Below, piece by piece: positions 16,891 through 25,769 of a stretch of DNA of 64,000 nt. The notes beneath the pieces are model-generated. The model was not told the DNA's origin. It ran no database searches and saw nothing but the letters and a program-made list of their open reading frames with translations. This stretch comes from Streptomyces sp. NBC_01689 (lineage in GTDB: Bacteria > Actinomycetota > Actinomycetes > Streptomycetales > Streptomycetaceae), in the NCBI RefSeq assembly GCF_036250675.1, contig NZ_CP109592.1, positions 5,332,001-5,396,000 of the forward strand, read 5' to 3'. Position numbers and translations under genes: made by a program. How positions within the stretch are numbered: position 1 is the first letter of the stretch; every line of letters starts with the position of its first letter.

Positions 16891-18690
16891 ATGCCGCCGA
16901 CCTTCCGGAACAGACGCAGTCATCGCCTCCTCGCGGGCGCCGCGGGCCTGGCCACCGTCGCCGCCCTGGCCGCCGCGATGCCGGCGAGCGCGGGGCAGGA
17001 CCGCGCGACCGCCCGGCACCACCACGGCAGCGGCCGCTACCAGGACGTGCAACTGCTGTCCTTCAACGACCTGCACGGCAACCTGGAGCCGCCGACCGGT
17101 TCCTCCGGCCGGGTCACGGAACTGCAGCCGGACGGGACGACGAAGTCGGTCGACGCGGGCGGTGTCGAGTACCTCGCCACGCACCTGCGCGACGCCCGGA
17201 AGAGCAACAAGTACTCGATCACGGCCGCCGCCGGTGACATGGTCGGGGCCTCCCCGCTGCTCTCCGGGCTCTTCCACGACGAGCCGACCGTCGACGCGCT
17301 GAACAAGCTCGACCTGGACGTGACGAGCGTCGGCAACCACGAGTTCGACGAGGGCGCCAAGGAGCTGGCCCGTCTGCAGAACGGCGGCTGCCATCCCACG
17401 GACGGCTGCTACGACAAGAAGGCGAAGTTCAAGGGCGCCGACTTCCCCTACCTCGCCGCGAACGTCACCGACGAGAAGACCAGGAAGCCGATCCTCAAGC
17501 CCTACTGGGTCTGGAAGAAGAACGGTGTCAAGGTCGGCTTCATCGGCGTCACGCTGGAGGGCACGCCCAACATCGTCTCCGCCGAGGGCGTCAAGGGCCT
17601 GAAGTTCGGTGACGAGGTCGAGACGATCAACAAGTACGCCAAGGAGCTCCAGCGCCAGGGCGTGAAGTCGATCGTCGCGCTGATCCACGAGGGCGGCGCG
17701 CCCGCCTCGCAGTCGTACAACTACGACTGCGACAGCCCCGGCGCGGGGGACGGCATCTCGGGCCCGATCGTCGACATCGCGAAGAACGTCACGCCGGCCG
17801 TGGACGCGCTGGTCACCGGCCACACCCACCAGGCGTACGCGTGCACGATCGCGGACCCGGCGGGCAACCCCCGGATGGTGACGTCGGCCTCCTCCTTCGG
17901 CCGCCTCTACACGGACACCACGCTGACCTACGACCGCTGGACGGGCGACATCGCGCGTACGGCGGTGAAGTCCGCGAACCACGTGGTCACCCGTGACGTG
18001 GCGAAGGCCGCCGACATGACGGGCCTGATCGCGAAGTGGAACACCCTCGCCGCCCCCGTCGCCTCGCGCCCCATCGGCTACATCGCGGGCGAGATCGGCA
18101 ACGCCGGCACCGAGTCCCCGCTCGGTGACATGATCGCCGACGCGCAGCTCGCGTACGCCAGGTCCGTGGACCCGGAGGCCGATGTCGCGCTGATGAACCC
18201 GGGCGGCATCCGCGCGGGCCTCATCTACACCGCGAGCGGCAGCGAGGGCGACGGGGTGGTCACGTACGGCGAGGCCTACACGGTCCAGCCGTTCGCCAAC
18301 ACCGTCAACCTGGTGAACCTCACCGGCGCCCAGCTGATCACCGCGCTCCAGCAGCAGGTCAGCGGGGCGAACGAGGCCTCGCCGAAGATCCTGCAGATCT
18401 CCAAGGGCCTGACCTACACCCTGGACCTCACCAGGACGGGCGCCGCCCGCGTGGTGGCCGACTCGGTCAGGCTCGACGGCGTGCCGATCGACCCGGCCGC
18501 CGGCTACCGCGTCGCGATGAACTCCTTCCTCGCGGGCGGCGGTGACGGCTTCACCGAACTCGGCAAGGGCACGAACGTCCTGGTCGGCGGCGACGACCTG
18601 GCCGCCTTCGAGGCCTATCTGACGGCCAACTCCTCGGCCACGGCGCCGTATCCGGTGCCCGCGGCGGACCGCGTGACGGTCGTCCGGTGA
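16891..18690 (+). CDS. Secreted 5'-nucleotidase / metallophosphoesterase
   Basis: A 599-residue exported enzyme of the UshA/5'-nucleotidase family that removes phosphate from extracellular nucleotides. A signal peptide (MPPTFRNRRSHRLLAGAAGL through AMPASA) is followed by the metallophosphatase domain with FNDLHGNLEPP, GDMVGASP, GNHEFDEG and GHTHQAY metal ligands, and from about residue 390 the substrate-specificity domain with the MNPGGIRAG motif and FLAGGGDGF. The ATG follows GGGGGAT. Nearness to pst and ppk fits a phosphate-scavenging role, although no PHO box was found. Confidence 0.94.
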   Translation: MPPTFRNRRSHRLLAGAAGLATVAALAAAMPASAGQDRATARHHHGSGRYQDVQLLSFNDLHGNLEPPTGSSGRVTELQPDGTTKSVDAGGVEYLATHLRDARKSNKYSITAAAGDMVGASPLLSGLFHDEPTVDALNKLDLDVTSVGNHEFDEGAKELARLQNGGCHPTDGCYDKKAKFKGADFPYLAANVTDEKTRKPILKPYWVWKKNGVKVGFIGVTLEGTPNIVSAEGVKGLKFGDEVETINKYAKELQRQGVKSIVALIHEGGAPASQSYNYDCDSPGAGDGISGPIVDIAKNVTPAVDALVTGHTHQAYACTIADPAGNPRMVTSASSFGRLYTDTTLTYDRWTGDIARTAVKSANHVVTRDVAKAADMTGLIAKWNTLAAPVASRPIGYIAGEIGNAGTESPLGDMIADAQLAYARSVDPEADVALMNPGGIRAGLIYTASGSEGDGVVTYGEAYTVQPFANTVNLVNLTGAQLITALQQQVSGANEASPKILQISKGLTYTLDLTRTGAARVVADSVRLDGVPIDPAAGYRVAMNSFLAGGGDGFTELGKGTNVLVGGDDLAAFEAYLTANSSATAPYPVPAADRVTVVR

Positions 18691-18815
18691 CCAGCGGGGC
18701 GGCCGCTCGGCCCGCCGTCGGGGCCGGACACCGGCGGCGGGGAAGATCGTGAAGTAGATCGCATCCGGACGGTTGCGGTTGCGGCCGGGGGCGGTACGCA
18801 TGGTCGGATGAGACG

Positions 18816-20165
18816 ATGCGTACCCCCCACCGCATGACGGCGCATCCCCTTCCGGACGCCCACGGACCGGACCCGGACGGCCGGTCCCACGGCCGCCCGC
18901 ACGCCCGCCCCGACGGCCCTCTGAACACCGGCGCGTACGACCCGCCGGACCACCGCCCGGACCCGTACGGCCACCCCAACCCGTACGACGAACTCGGTGC
19001 CCTCGGCGACACGGGCCCGCTGGAGGACTTCCTCCATGAGGAGGAGCCGGAACACGGGCCCGGTGGACCGCCGTCCGGGGAGCCGGACGACGAGCCGTGG
19101 ACCCCGCCCGACCACCGCCGGGGCGGCCGGCGCCGCCGCAGGCGCCTCGCGGGACTGCCGTTCGCGGCGAAGACGGCCGCCCTGGCCGTGACCCTCGCCG
19201 CGTTCCTCACGCTCGCCGACCGCTGGGCGCTGCTGTACGCCGAGCACCAGGCCTCGCGGACGCTCCAGGACCGGCTGCACCTGGCCGCCGCCCCCGAGGT
19301 CGAGATCGGCGGCTTCCCGTTCCTGACCCAACTCGCCGACGAGCGGCTGGACTCCGTGCGCGTGACCGTGCCGGACGTGGCCGCCGACCGGGTCTCCCTG
19401 GCGAAGGTGTCGGCGACCGCGGAGCGGGTACGGCTCGACGGTGACGGGCCCACCGCCGTACATGGCGCCCGCATCCCCGAGCTGCACGGCGAGGTGCTGC
19501 TCTCCTTCGCCGACCTGAACCGCGAACTGGGCTCCTCGCAGGTCACGTTCACCGGACACGGCCGCGACCGGGTGCGTGCGCGCGGCACCCTGCCGGTCGC
19601 CGGACACGATCTGCGGCTCCGGGCCGACGCGCGCATCCGGCGGGACGGGACACGCGGCATCTCCACCCACATCGACGGAATGCGCCTGGACATCGGTGAC
19701 GTGGCGACGTACCGCCCCGGAGCCCGCGCCGCCGAGGGACTGCACCTCACCCCGCGCTCGGCGGCCCGCCTCGGCAGCCAGACCGCCAGGGCGAGGGCAC
19801 TGCTGTCCGTCCCGTCCGTCGTCCGCACGCTCGGCGTGCCGGACACGGCCGTGCGCACGGCGCTGCGCGACGACGCCGAACTCGCCTCCCTGACGGGGTC
19901 GCGGACCTTCGTCCACCGGGCGATGCGCCTGAACCTGCTCGACGTGGCGACCGCCCATCCCGAGCTCCTGAAGCGGCTGGGACTGGACCCGGCCCTGCTC
20001 GACGGTCTCTCCCGGCTGACCCGTCCCGTCCTCGTCGACCAGCTCTCCCTCGGCTTCCGGCTCCCGCATCCGGCGGACGGACGGATCCGGCTGCGGGACG
20101 TAAGGGTGGAGCGGGACGGGATACGGGTCGAGGTGACCGGAACGGGACTCTCCGTCGGACACTGA
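18816..20165 (+). CDS. LmeA-like (DUF2993) phospholipid-binding protein
   Basis: A 449-residue protein. The first 120 residues are disordered, rich in Pro, Asp, His and Arg, and end in a basic run GGRRRRRRLAG. One membrane helix follows (AAKTAALAVTLAAFLTLADR) and then a DUF2993/LmeA domain starting ASRTLQDRLHL, with the family motif PEVEIGGFPFLTQL. LmeA proteins bind phospholipids in the cell envelope and are needed for lipoglycan processing in mycobacteria. The domain is paralogous to the protein at 32834-33589, which has the same IEGFPFLTQ motif but lacks the long N-terminal extension. ATG 18816 follows GGATGAG. Confidence 0.85.
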   Translation: MRTPHRMTAHPLPDAHGPDPDGRSHGRPHARPDGPLNTGAYDPPDHRPDPYGHPNPYDELGALGDTGPLEDFLHEEEPEHGPGGPPSGEPDDEPWTPPDHRRGGRRRRRRLAGLPFAAKTAALAVTLAAFLTLADRWALLYAEHQASRTLQDRLHLAAAPEVEIGGFPFLTQLADERLDSVRVTVPDVAADRVSLAKVSATAERVRLDGDGPTAVHGARIPELHGEVLLSFADLNRELGSSQVTFTGHGRDRVRARGTLPVAGHDLRLRADARIRRDGTRGISTHIDGMRLDIGDVATYRPGARAAEGLHLTPRSAARLGSQTARARALLSVPSVVRTLGVPDTAVRTALRDDAELASLTGSRTFVHRAMRLNLLDVATAHPELLKRLGLDPALLDGLSRLTRPVLVDQLSLGFRLPHPADGRIRLRDVRVERDGIRVEVTGTGLSVGH

Positions 20166-20472
20166 CCAGCCCCGTGCAGATCCTGTGTGAGCTGCCGAAA
20201 GGTTCCCCGGCCGCCCTGAGAATCTCTCTCACCCGCCGGGGGGCGGCAACGTACACACGCCTGGCCGCGCCCGGGCCCCGCCCCCTGCGGGCCGTCCGGT
20301 GATGCCCGGCGGGCCGGTGGGCGTCACCGGTCACGGGTGACGGCGCGGCATCGCGTGGGTCCGGGGCGGACCGGACCGAACGCCGCGGGGGGTCCGGGCG
20401 TCACAGGAGCGGTGCGGGTCCCGTCCCGCACCGCACGAGCTCGGTCGGCCGACGTCCGCCCTGGGGGATTCC
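20166..20472. other. Intergenic region before the lipoprotein gene
   Basis: 307 bases with a small inverted repeat (GTCACC...GGTGAC, near 20324-20342) and otherwise GC-rich sequence. It must carry the promoter for the following lipoprotein, but I see no convincing -35/-10 pair. Confidence 0.4.
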
Positions 20473-21432
20473 ATGCGTACGAGGACACCGCGTACGAAGA
20501 CACCGACTGCGAAGACACCGCGTACCGCGTATGTGCTGGTCGTACTCGCCCTGCTCGCCACCGGATCCGGTGCCGTGGCCGGCTGCGGCGGTGAAAGGGC
20601 CGGGGACCACGGCGCGCGGGGTGGCGACGACGGCGCGGAGGCGCGCAGGGAAGCCCGCGCCCGCCAGGTCGCGGCCGCCTGGGACGGTTCCGGGGCGGCC
20701 CGGATCTGGCGCGCCGGCTACCACCCGGCGGGGGAAGTGCTGCAGCCGCCGACGGGCGGATTCCACGAGGGAGCCGACCAGCGGGCCTTCACGGCACAGA
20801 ACTTCGTCCTGCGCGGCACGCTGCCGGCGGCCGGGCACGAGGAAGGGGAGGTGCGCTGGAGGAGCGGCGCGCCGCTCTCCCTGCCGCTGACCTCGGCACG
20901 CGAGGCGTACGCGTCCGTGGCCCGCGGGCGCGACGACGGTCCGCACCTGACCGTGACCGGGGCGCGGCGGGGCACGATGACGGTCGCCACCAGCCGTGGT
21001 CCGGCGACGGTGCCGGCCTGGCTCTTCTCCCTGGAGGGGTACGACACTCCGCTGCGGCGGGCCGCCGTCGCCCCCTCCGGGCTGCCCGAACCCCCGATCG
21101 GCCCGGCGCGGAACCGGTCCGAGGGCGAACTGGCGCCCCTCCTCGGACTGGTCGGGGTGGGCGCCGACGGCCGGTCGGTCACGGTGGCCGCCGGGCACGG
21201 GTCCTGCGACGGCGGCGCCGTCGTGGACGTGCTGGAGAGCCGGGACAGCGTGGTGCTGTCCGCCCGTGTCACGGGGGTGCGGAAAGGCCCGTGCACCGCC
21301 GAGATGCGGCGGCAGAAGGTGACGGTGCGGTCGTCCGGGCCGCTCGGCGACCGTGTCCTCCTGGACGCGTTCACGGGCCGGCCCGTGCCGTACGCGCGGT
21401 CCGAGGGCTCCTCACCGTCCGGGGGCCGGTGA
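20473..21432 (+). CDS. Lipoprotein of unknown function
   Basis: A 319-residue lipoprotein: basic N-terminus with a TP-rich repeat (MRTRTPRTKTPTAKTPRT), hydrophobic core YVLVVLALLATGSGA and lipobox VAGC followed by GG. The rest is a soluble domain with two further cysteines (HGSCDGG and KGPCTAE) that may form a disulphide. ATG preceded by GGGGG. The N-terminal repeat reflects a 15-bp repeat in the DNA (GTACGAAGACACCG variants, 20482-20523). No family recognised. Confidence 0.85.
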   Translation: MRTRTPRTKTPTAKTPRTAYVLVVLALLATGSGAVAGCGGERAGDHGARGGDDGAEARREARARQVAAAWDGSGAARIWRAGYHPAGEVLQPPTGGFHEGADQRAFTAQNFVLRGTLPAAGHEEGEVRWRSGAPLSLPLTSAREAYASVARGRDDGPHLTVTGARRGTMTVATSRGPATVPAWLFSLEGYDTPLRRAAVAPSGLPEPPIGPARNRSEGELAPLLGLVGVGADGRSVTVAAGHGSCDGGAVVDVLESRDSVVLSARVTGVRKGPCTAEMRRQKVTVRSSGPLGDRVLLDAFTGRPVPYARSEGSSPSGGR

Positions 21433-21444
21433 GCCGGCCCCCGG
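21419..21444. terminator. Bidirectional terminator between convergent genes
   Basis: Perfect hairpin: arms CCGGGGGCCGG and CCGGCCCCCGG with loop TGAG, which contains the lipoprotein stop codon. It lies between the convergent lipoprotein and sensor kinase genes and can serve both. Confidence 0.75.
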
Positions 21445-21465
21445 AAGCCGGAGCGCGCCCGGCCG

Positions 21466-22938
21466 TCACTCCTCTTCCAGGGCCATGTCCGGCGGCGGGG
21501 TGGGCGCGCCCGGCAGCCGGACCGTCACCACGGTGCCGCCGCCCTCGGCCGGCAGGAGGGACACCGAGCCGCCCGCCTGCTGCACCGTCCGCGCCACGAT
21601 CGACAGTCCCAGACCCGAGCCGGGGAGCGCGCGGGCGGACGGGGAGCGCCAGAAGCGGTCGAAGACGTGCGGGAGATCCTCGGCGGGGATGCCGGGACCG
21701 TGGTCGCGGACGGTCAGTTCGCCGTCCTTGAGGACGACGTCGACGGACTCGCCCTCCGGGCTGAACTTCACCGCGTTGTCGAGGATGTTGACGACGGCCC
21801 GTTCCAGCGCGCTCGGCTCCGCCCGGACGTACCAGGGCTGGAGGTCCGCCGTGATCGTCAGCTCGGGTCCGCGCAGCCGTGCGCGCCGCAGGGCCGCCTC
21901 CACCGTCTCCTGGAGCGGGACCGTCGTCACGGTGGTCGCCTGCTGACCCGTGTCCGACCGCGAGAGTTCCTGCAGGTCGCCGATGAGCGAGGCCAGTTCC
22001 GTCATCTGGGCCTTGACGGAGGCGAGGAGCGCCTTGCGGTCGGCCGGGGGGATCGGGCGGCCCGTCTCCTCGCTGCGGGTGAGGAGCTCGATGTTCGTGC
22101 GCAGGGAGGTCAGGGGGGTACGGAGTTCGTGCCCGGCGTCCGCGATGAGCTGCTGCTGCAGCTCACGGGAGTTGGCCAGCGCGGACGTCATCGAGTTGAA
22201 GGAGCGGGTCAGACGGGCGACCTCGTCGTCGTTGTCCTCCTCGACCGGGATGCGGATGGAGAGGTCCTCCGTGCGGGCCACGTGCTCCACGGCCTCGGTG
22301 AGTTTGTCGACGGGGCGCAGGCCCGCGCGGGCGACCGCGAGCCCCGCGGCTCCGGCGCCGACCACACCGATCCCGGAGACCAGCAGCAGGACGAGCGCCA
22401 GATCGTTCAGGGTGGCCTCGGTGCCCTTGAGGGGAACGGCCAGCATGTAGGCGCGGTCGCTGAAGAGCACCCGGGTGGTGGGGAGTTCGTTGGGGAAGTT
22501 GACGACGATGAGCGGTCGCGCCAGGACCCGTACGTCGTTGCCCTTGCTGTCGGTCCCGTTCCGCGGGGTGGGCTCGATGCTCTGCGGGTCCTTGGCCACG
22601 GCCTTGTCGCTGTCGGTGACGTTCACCGCGCCCGCGGAGAAGTCGAAGGCGCAGACGGTTCCGTCCGAGTTGATCAACTGGGCGTAGTCGTCGAAGCGTC
22701 CGGAGAAGCTGTCGTCGTTGGCCGGCTCCTTGTGGCAGTCGTCGAGGACGGACTTGACCAAGGGGTACTGCTGGGCCTGCTTCTGGCTCAGGAGGTTGTT
22801 GTCGATCTCGCTGTACAGCTTGCCGCGCACGATGAACCAGCAGGTCACCGAGACCGCCGCGACCCCGAAGGCGACCGCCGCCGCCACCAGCAGCGCCAGC
22901 CGCGAACGGATCGGCAGCGACCTGAAGCGTCTGATCAC
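21466..22938 (-). CDS. Sensor histidine kinase, MprB-like
   Basis: A 490-residue kinase: helix 1 ([20 protein letters not shown]), an extracytoplasmic sensor of about 130 residues with two cysteines (DDCHKEP, GTVCAFD), helix 2 ([20 protein letters not shown]), a HAMP domain, a HisKA box with the phosphorylated histidine in [13 protein letters not shown], and an ATPase domain with N-box [10 protein letters not shown] and G-boxes DHGPGIP and [12 protein letters not shown] start overlaps the regulator stop (GTGA). It pairs with the response regulator upstream. Next to an HtrA-type protease, the pair resembles mycobacterial MprAB-PepD, which senses envelope stress. Confidence 0.93.
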   Translation of the reverse strand: MIRRFRSLPIRSRLALLVAAAVAFGVAAVSVTCWFIVRGKLYSEIDNNLLSQKQAQQYPLVKSVLDDCHKEPANDDSFSGRFDDYAQLINSDGTVCAFDFSAGAVNVTDSDKAVAKDPQSIEPTPRNGTDSKGNDVRVLARPLIVVNFPNELPTTRVLFSDRAYMLAVPLKGTEATLNDLALVLLLVSGIGVVGAGAAGLAVARAGLRPVDKLTEAVEHVARTEDLSIRIPVEEDNDDEVARLTRSFNSMTSALANSRELQQQLIADAGHELRTPLTSLRTNIELLTRSEETGRPIPPADRKALLASVKAQMTELASLIGDLQELSRSDTGQQATTVTTVPLQETVEAALRRARLRGPELTITADLQPWYVRAEPSALERAVVNILDNAVKFSPEGESVDVVLKDGELTVRDHGPGIPAEDLPHVFDRFWRSPSARALPGSGLGLSIVARTVQQAGGSVSLLPAEGGGTVVTVRLPGAPTPPPDMALEEE

Positions 22939-23666
22939 TCCGCGCCGCCCGATCGGAGCACGTACCCGACCCCGCGCACCGTGTGCACGAGCCGCGGCTC
23001 ACCGCCCGCCTCGGTCTTGCGGCGCAGGTACATCACGTACACGTCGAGGGAGTTGGAGGACGGCTCGAAGTCGAAGCCCCACACGGCCTTCAGGATCTGC
23101 TCACGGGTGAGGACCTGGCGCGGGTGCGCGAGGAACATCTCCAGGAGGGTGAACTCGGTGCGGGTCAGCTCCACGGCCCGGCCGGACCGGGTGACCTCGC
23201 GGGTCGCGAGGTCCATGCGCAGGTCGCCGAAGGTGAGCGCGTCCTCGTCCGGGGCGGTGCCCGCCGTCGCCGCGTACGAACTGCGCCGCAGCAGGGCCCG
23301 GACCCGGGCGAAGAGCTCGTCCAGTTCGAAGGGTTTGACCAGGTAGTCGTCGGCGCCCGCGTCGAGGCCGGTCACCCGGTCCCCGACCGTGTCCCGGGCC
23401 GTCAGCATGAGGATGGGGGTCGTGGTGCCCGCGCCGCGCATCCGGCGGGCCGCCGTCAGGCCGTCCATCCGGGGCATCTGGATGTCGAGGACGACCAGCT
23501 CGGGCCGGTAGGAGGCCGCCTTCTCCAGCGCGTCCGCGCCGTCGACCGCGACCTGCGTGTCGTATCCCTCGAAGGCGAGGCTGCGCTGGAGTGCCTCGCG
23601 TACCGCGGGCTCGTCGTCGACGATCAGGATGCGCTGGGGTTCACGGTCGCCTTCGGCGGGGCTCAT
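22935..23666 (-). CDS. Response regulator, OmpR/MprA-like
   Basis: A 243-residue OmpR-family regulator: receiver (residues about 12-125) with DDE acidic pocket, phosphorylated Asp in [13 protein letters not shown], switch Thr in MLTARD, and Lys in VKPF; winged helix (about 145-240) with [16 protein letters not shown] and [18 protein letters not shown] follows GAGGACT at nine bases. Co-transcribed with the kinase. The likely regulon includes the neighbouring protease, by analogy with MprA. Confidence 0.94.
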   Translation of the reverse strand: MSPAEGDREPQRILIVDDEPAVREALQRSLAFEGYDTQVAVDGADALEKAASYRPELVVLDIQMPRMDGLTAARRMRGAGTTTPILMLTARDTVGDRVTGLDAGADDYLVKPFELDELFARVRALLRRSSYAATAGTAPDEDALTFGDLRMDLATREVTRSGRAVELTRTEFTLLEMFLAHPRQVLTREQILKAVWGFDFEPSSNSLDVYVMYLRRKTEAGGEPRLVHTVRGVGYVLRSGGAE

Positions 23667-23825
23667 GGGCGGGAGTCCTCGGGTGCGGTGGGGTGGAGGG
23701 GCTGACGGCTTTCAGCGTCGCACGTTTCCGGGCGGGGGCGGAAAGGATCAGCCGGGGAAGAACCGTCTCGATCCGGTGGAAAGGGGTCGAGTGCGGGAGA
23801 AGTCCCCCGTGCGGGCGTGAAAGGT

Positions 23826-24065
23826 TCAGCCCGGCAGCGCGCTGAGCCTGCTCAGCGGGACCTTGCGGCGGTGCGGGCGGGTGGCGGGGGTGCGCAGGCC
23901 CATCAACTGCGGGACGGCGGCCTGCGGGAGCGTCACCTCCGGGGCCCGCGGCACCGGCAGGTGCAGCTCACGGGCGACGGCGAGGGCCAGATCGAGTCCG
24001 GCCGGATCGCCGCCCTCACGGGAGTGCGTGACCGGGGAAATCCGAGAGATCCGCTTCCTGATCAT
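23826..24065 (-). CDS. Small protein of unknown function
   Basis: A 79-residue basic protein, MIRKRISRISPVTHSREGGD at its start and an Arg/Leu/Pro-rich C-terminus. No signal peptide or helix. I accept it as a gene because AGGAGG stands five to six bases before the ATG, and the segment PAGLDLALAVARELHLPVP looks like an amphipathic helix rather than random frame sequence. It lies between the HtrA-like protease and the two-component genes on the same strand and could be co-transcribed with the protease across the repeat tract at 24104-24180. Confidence 0.65.
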   Translation of the reverse strand: MIRKRISRISPVTHSREGGDPAGLDLALAVARELHLPVPRAPEVTLPQAAVPQLMGLRTPATRPHRRKVPLSRLSALPG

Positions 24066-24103
24066 GTCGACCTCCTGGGTGTGCTGTGCTGTCCTGTGCT
24101 CTT

Positions 24104-24180
24104 GTCGGTCGCCGTCGGTCGCCGTCGGTCGCCGTCGGTCGCCGTCGGTCGCCGTCGGTCGCCGTCGGTCGTCGTCAGCA
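24104..24180. repeat. Tandem 10-bp minisatellite
   Basis: Six exact copies of GCCGTCGGTC (24111-24170) with a partial copy before and degenerate copies after (GTCGTCAG). The array sits between the stop codon of the HtrA-like protease and the ribosome site of the next gene. Copy number is likely to vary between strains. The 10-bp period means that each change of one copy would alter spacing but not helical phase. Confidence 0.9.
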
Positions 24181-24234
24181 GGTGTCGTCAGCGGTCGTAG
24201 GTGGTCGCCGGTCGTCGTCGGCAGCCGGTCGCCG

Positions 24235-25398
24235 TCAGTTGTCGGAGCCGCCGGCCCGCAGGTTCGCCAGGTCGGCCTTGACGGTGTTGATCGGGATGGC
24301 GAAGCCGAGGCCCACGCTGCCGGCGGCGGACGAGCCGGACGAGGAGTCCGAAGCCGCCGAGTACATCGCGGAGTTGATGCCGACGATGTTGCCGTTCATG
24401 TCGATCAGCGCGCCGCCGGAGTTGCCGGGGTTCAGGGACGCGTCGGTCTGGATCGCCTTGTAGGTGGTCGTCGAGGAGCCGGTGTCGCCGTTGAACTGGC
24501 GGCCGCCGAACGAGAACGGCCACTGTCCGTCGCCGCCGCCCTGCTGACCCTGGCCCTGTCCCTGTCCCTGGCTCTCGTCGGTCGAGACGGTCACGTCGCG
24601 GTCGAGGGCCGAGACGATGCCGCTGGTGACGGTGCCGGTCAGCCCCTCGGGGGAGCCGATCGCGACGACGTCGTCGCCGACCCGGACGCCGTCGGAGTCG
24701 CCCAGCGTGGCGACCTTCAGACCGGAGGGCGCGTCCCGCAGCTCGATGAGCGCGAGGTCCTTCTTGCTGTCGGTGCCGACGACCTTCGCGGTGTAGGACT
24801 TCCCGTCGTTCAGCCGCACCTTGAGCGCGGAGGCGCCCGCGACGACGTGGTTGTTGGTGACGATCTCGCCGCCGGACGAGACGATCACGCCCGAACCGGT
24901 GGACGATCCGGCGTTCGAGGTCGCGCTGACCTCGACGATGCTGGGGCTGACCGCCTGCGCGACACCGGCGACGGTGCCCCTCTTGGCGGTGGGCACCACG
25001 GTGGTGCTGGTGCTGCTGCCGGCCACGGTGTCCTTGCCGGTCAGCTCCTGGATGCCGTAGGCGGTGCCACCCCCGATGGCGGCGGCGACTATCGCGACCG
25101 CGGCGATCAGGGCCAGCGGACCCCTCGCCGGCCGCTTCCGCGCCGACCCGGCCGGCTGCTCGGGGAACCCGGCGTGGGCGCCACCGCCGTGACCGCCGGC
25201 CGCGCCGCTGCCGTCCTGACCGGAGCCCGGCCACACGGTGGTGCCCGGTTCGACGGCGGCCGGCGGGGCCGGCGCGTACGCCGGCGGAGCGGGCCACTCG
25301 GGGTTCACGGGAGAGGAGGCAGGCTGCTGCTGGAGGTACGGGGACTGGTGGTCGTCGCCCTGGGGGTACTCGCCGCTGCGGCGGAAGCTCTCGGTCAT
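24235..25398 (-). CDS. HtrA/DegP-like membrane serine protease without PDZ domain
   Basis: A 387-residue protein: disordered Pro/Gln/Gly-rich cytoplasmic N-terminus, one helix (GPLALIAAVAIVAAAIGGGTAYG), then a trypsin-like domain outside the membrane with His in VTNNHVVAG, Asp in KKDLALIEL and Ser in NPGNSGGAL. An insertion rich in Gln-Gly (GQGQGQGQQGGG) precedes KAIQTDASLN. The protein ends soon after GLGFAIPINTVKADL, so the usual PDZ domain is absent. ATG at 25398 is preferred over one 24 bases upstream because GGGAG precedes it. It stands beside an MprAB-like two-component pair. Confidence 0.92.
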   Translation of the reverse strand: MTESFRRSGEYPQGDDHQSPYLQQQPASSPVNPEWPAPPAYAPAPPAAVEPGTTVWPGSGQDGSGAAGGHGGGAHAGFPEQPAGSARKRPARGPLALIAAVAIVAAAIGGGTAYGIQELTGKDTVAGSSTSTTVVPTAKRGTVAGVAQAVSPSIVEVSATSNAGSSTGSGVIVSSGGEIVTNNHVVAGASALKVRLNDGKSYTAKVVGTDSKKDLALIELRDAPSGLKVATLGDSDGVRVGDDVVAIGSPEGLTGTVTSGIVSALDRDVTVSTDESQGQGQGQGQQGGGDGQWPFSFGGRQFNGDTGSSTTTYKAIQTDASLNPGNSGGALIDMNGNIVGINSAMYSAASDSSSGSSAAGSVGLGFAIPINTVKADLANLRAGGSDN

Positions 25399-25769
25399 GA
25401 GATGAGACTCCCGCCCGATCATGAGAGCTCCCTGAGTCCCCGCTGAGAAGCCCGACAGAACCTCGTATGCCCGATATAAAGGCGCTCCGGACGCCCGCGA
25501 GTCAGGGAAACAGAAGGTTGCGGCGCGGTGATGTCACGGAATGCGACGGACGAATACTTTTCTGTCTGCTGTCCAGTACATGTGTTCTGGGGCGCGTGAG
25601 GCCTACGATCACCGCGCCGGAGGGGGGCTCCGCGGTGGTGCCTGCGTCGACGCGGGCGGTTGATCGGCCATGGCCGACGACCGCTGTCGTCGGGCGGGCC
25701 GGTGCGTCGTACGCCCCTTCTCGGGCCACTCACGTCATGACCCACCCGCACCCATCCCAGGAGCCCTGA
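25399..25769. other. Divergent promoter region between two protease genes
   Basis: 371 bases serving the HtrA-like gene (minus) and the trypsin gene (plus). AT-richer patches occur at 25466-25480 (ATGCCCGATATAAAGG) and 25551-25580. A TACGAT hexamer at 25602-25607 could be the -10 box of the trypsin gene. No open frame here has a credible ribosome site. Confidence 0.4.

Noticed and set aside
16795..18801. A 668-codon minus-strand frame opposite the 5'-nucleotidase
   Set aside because: Shadow of a strongly conserved gene.
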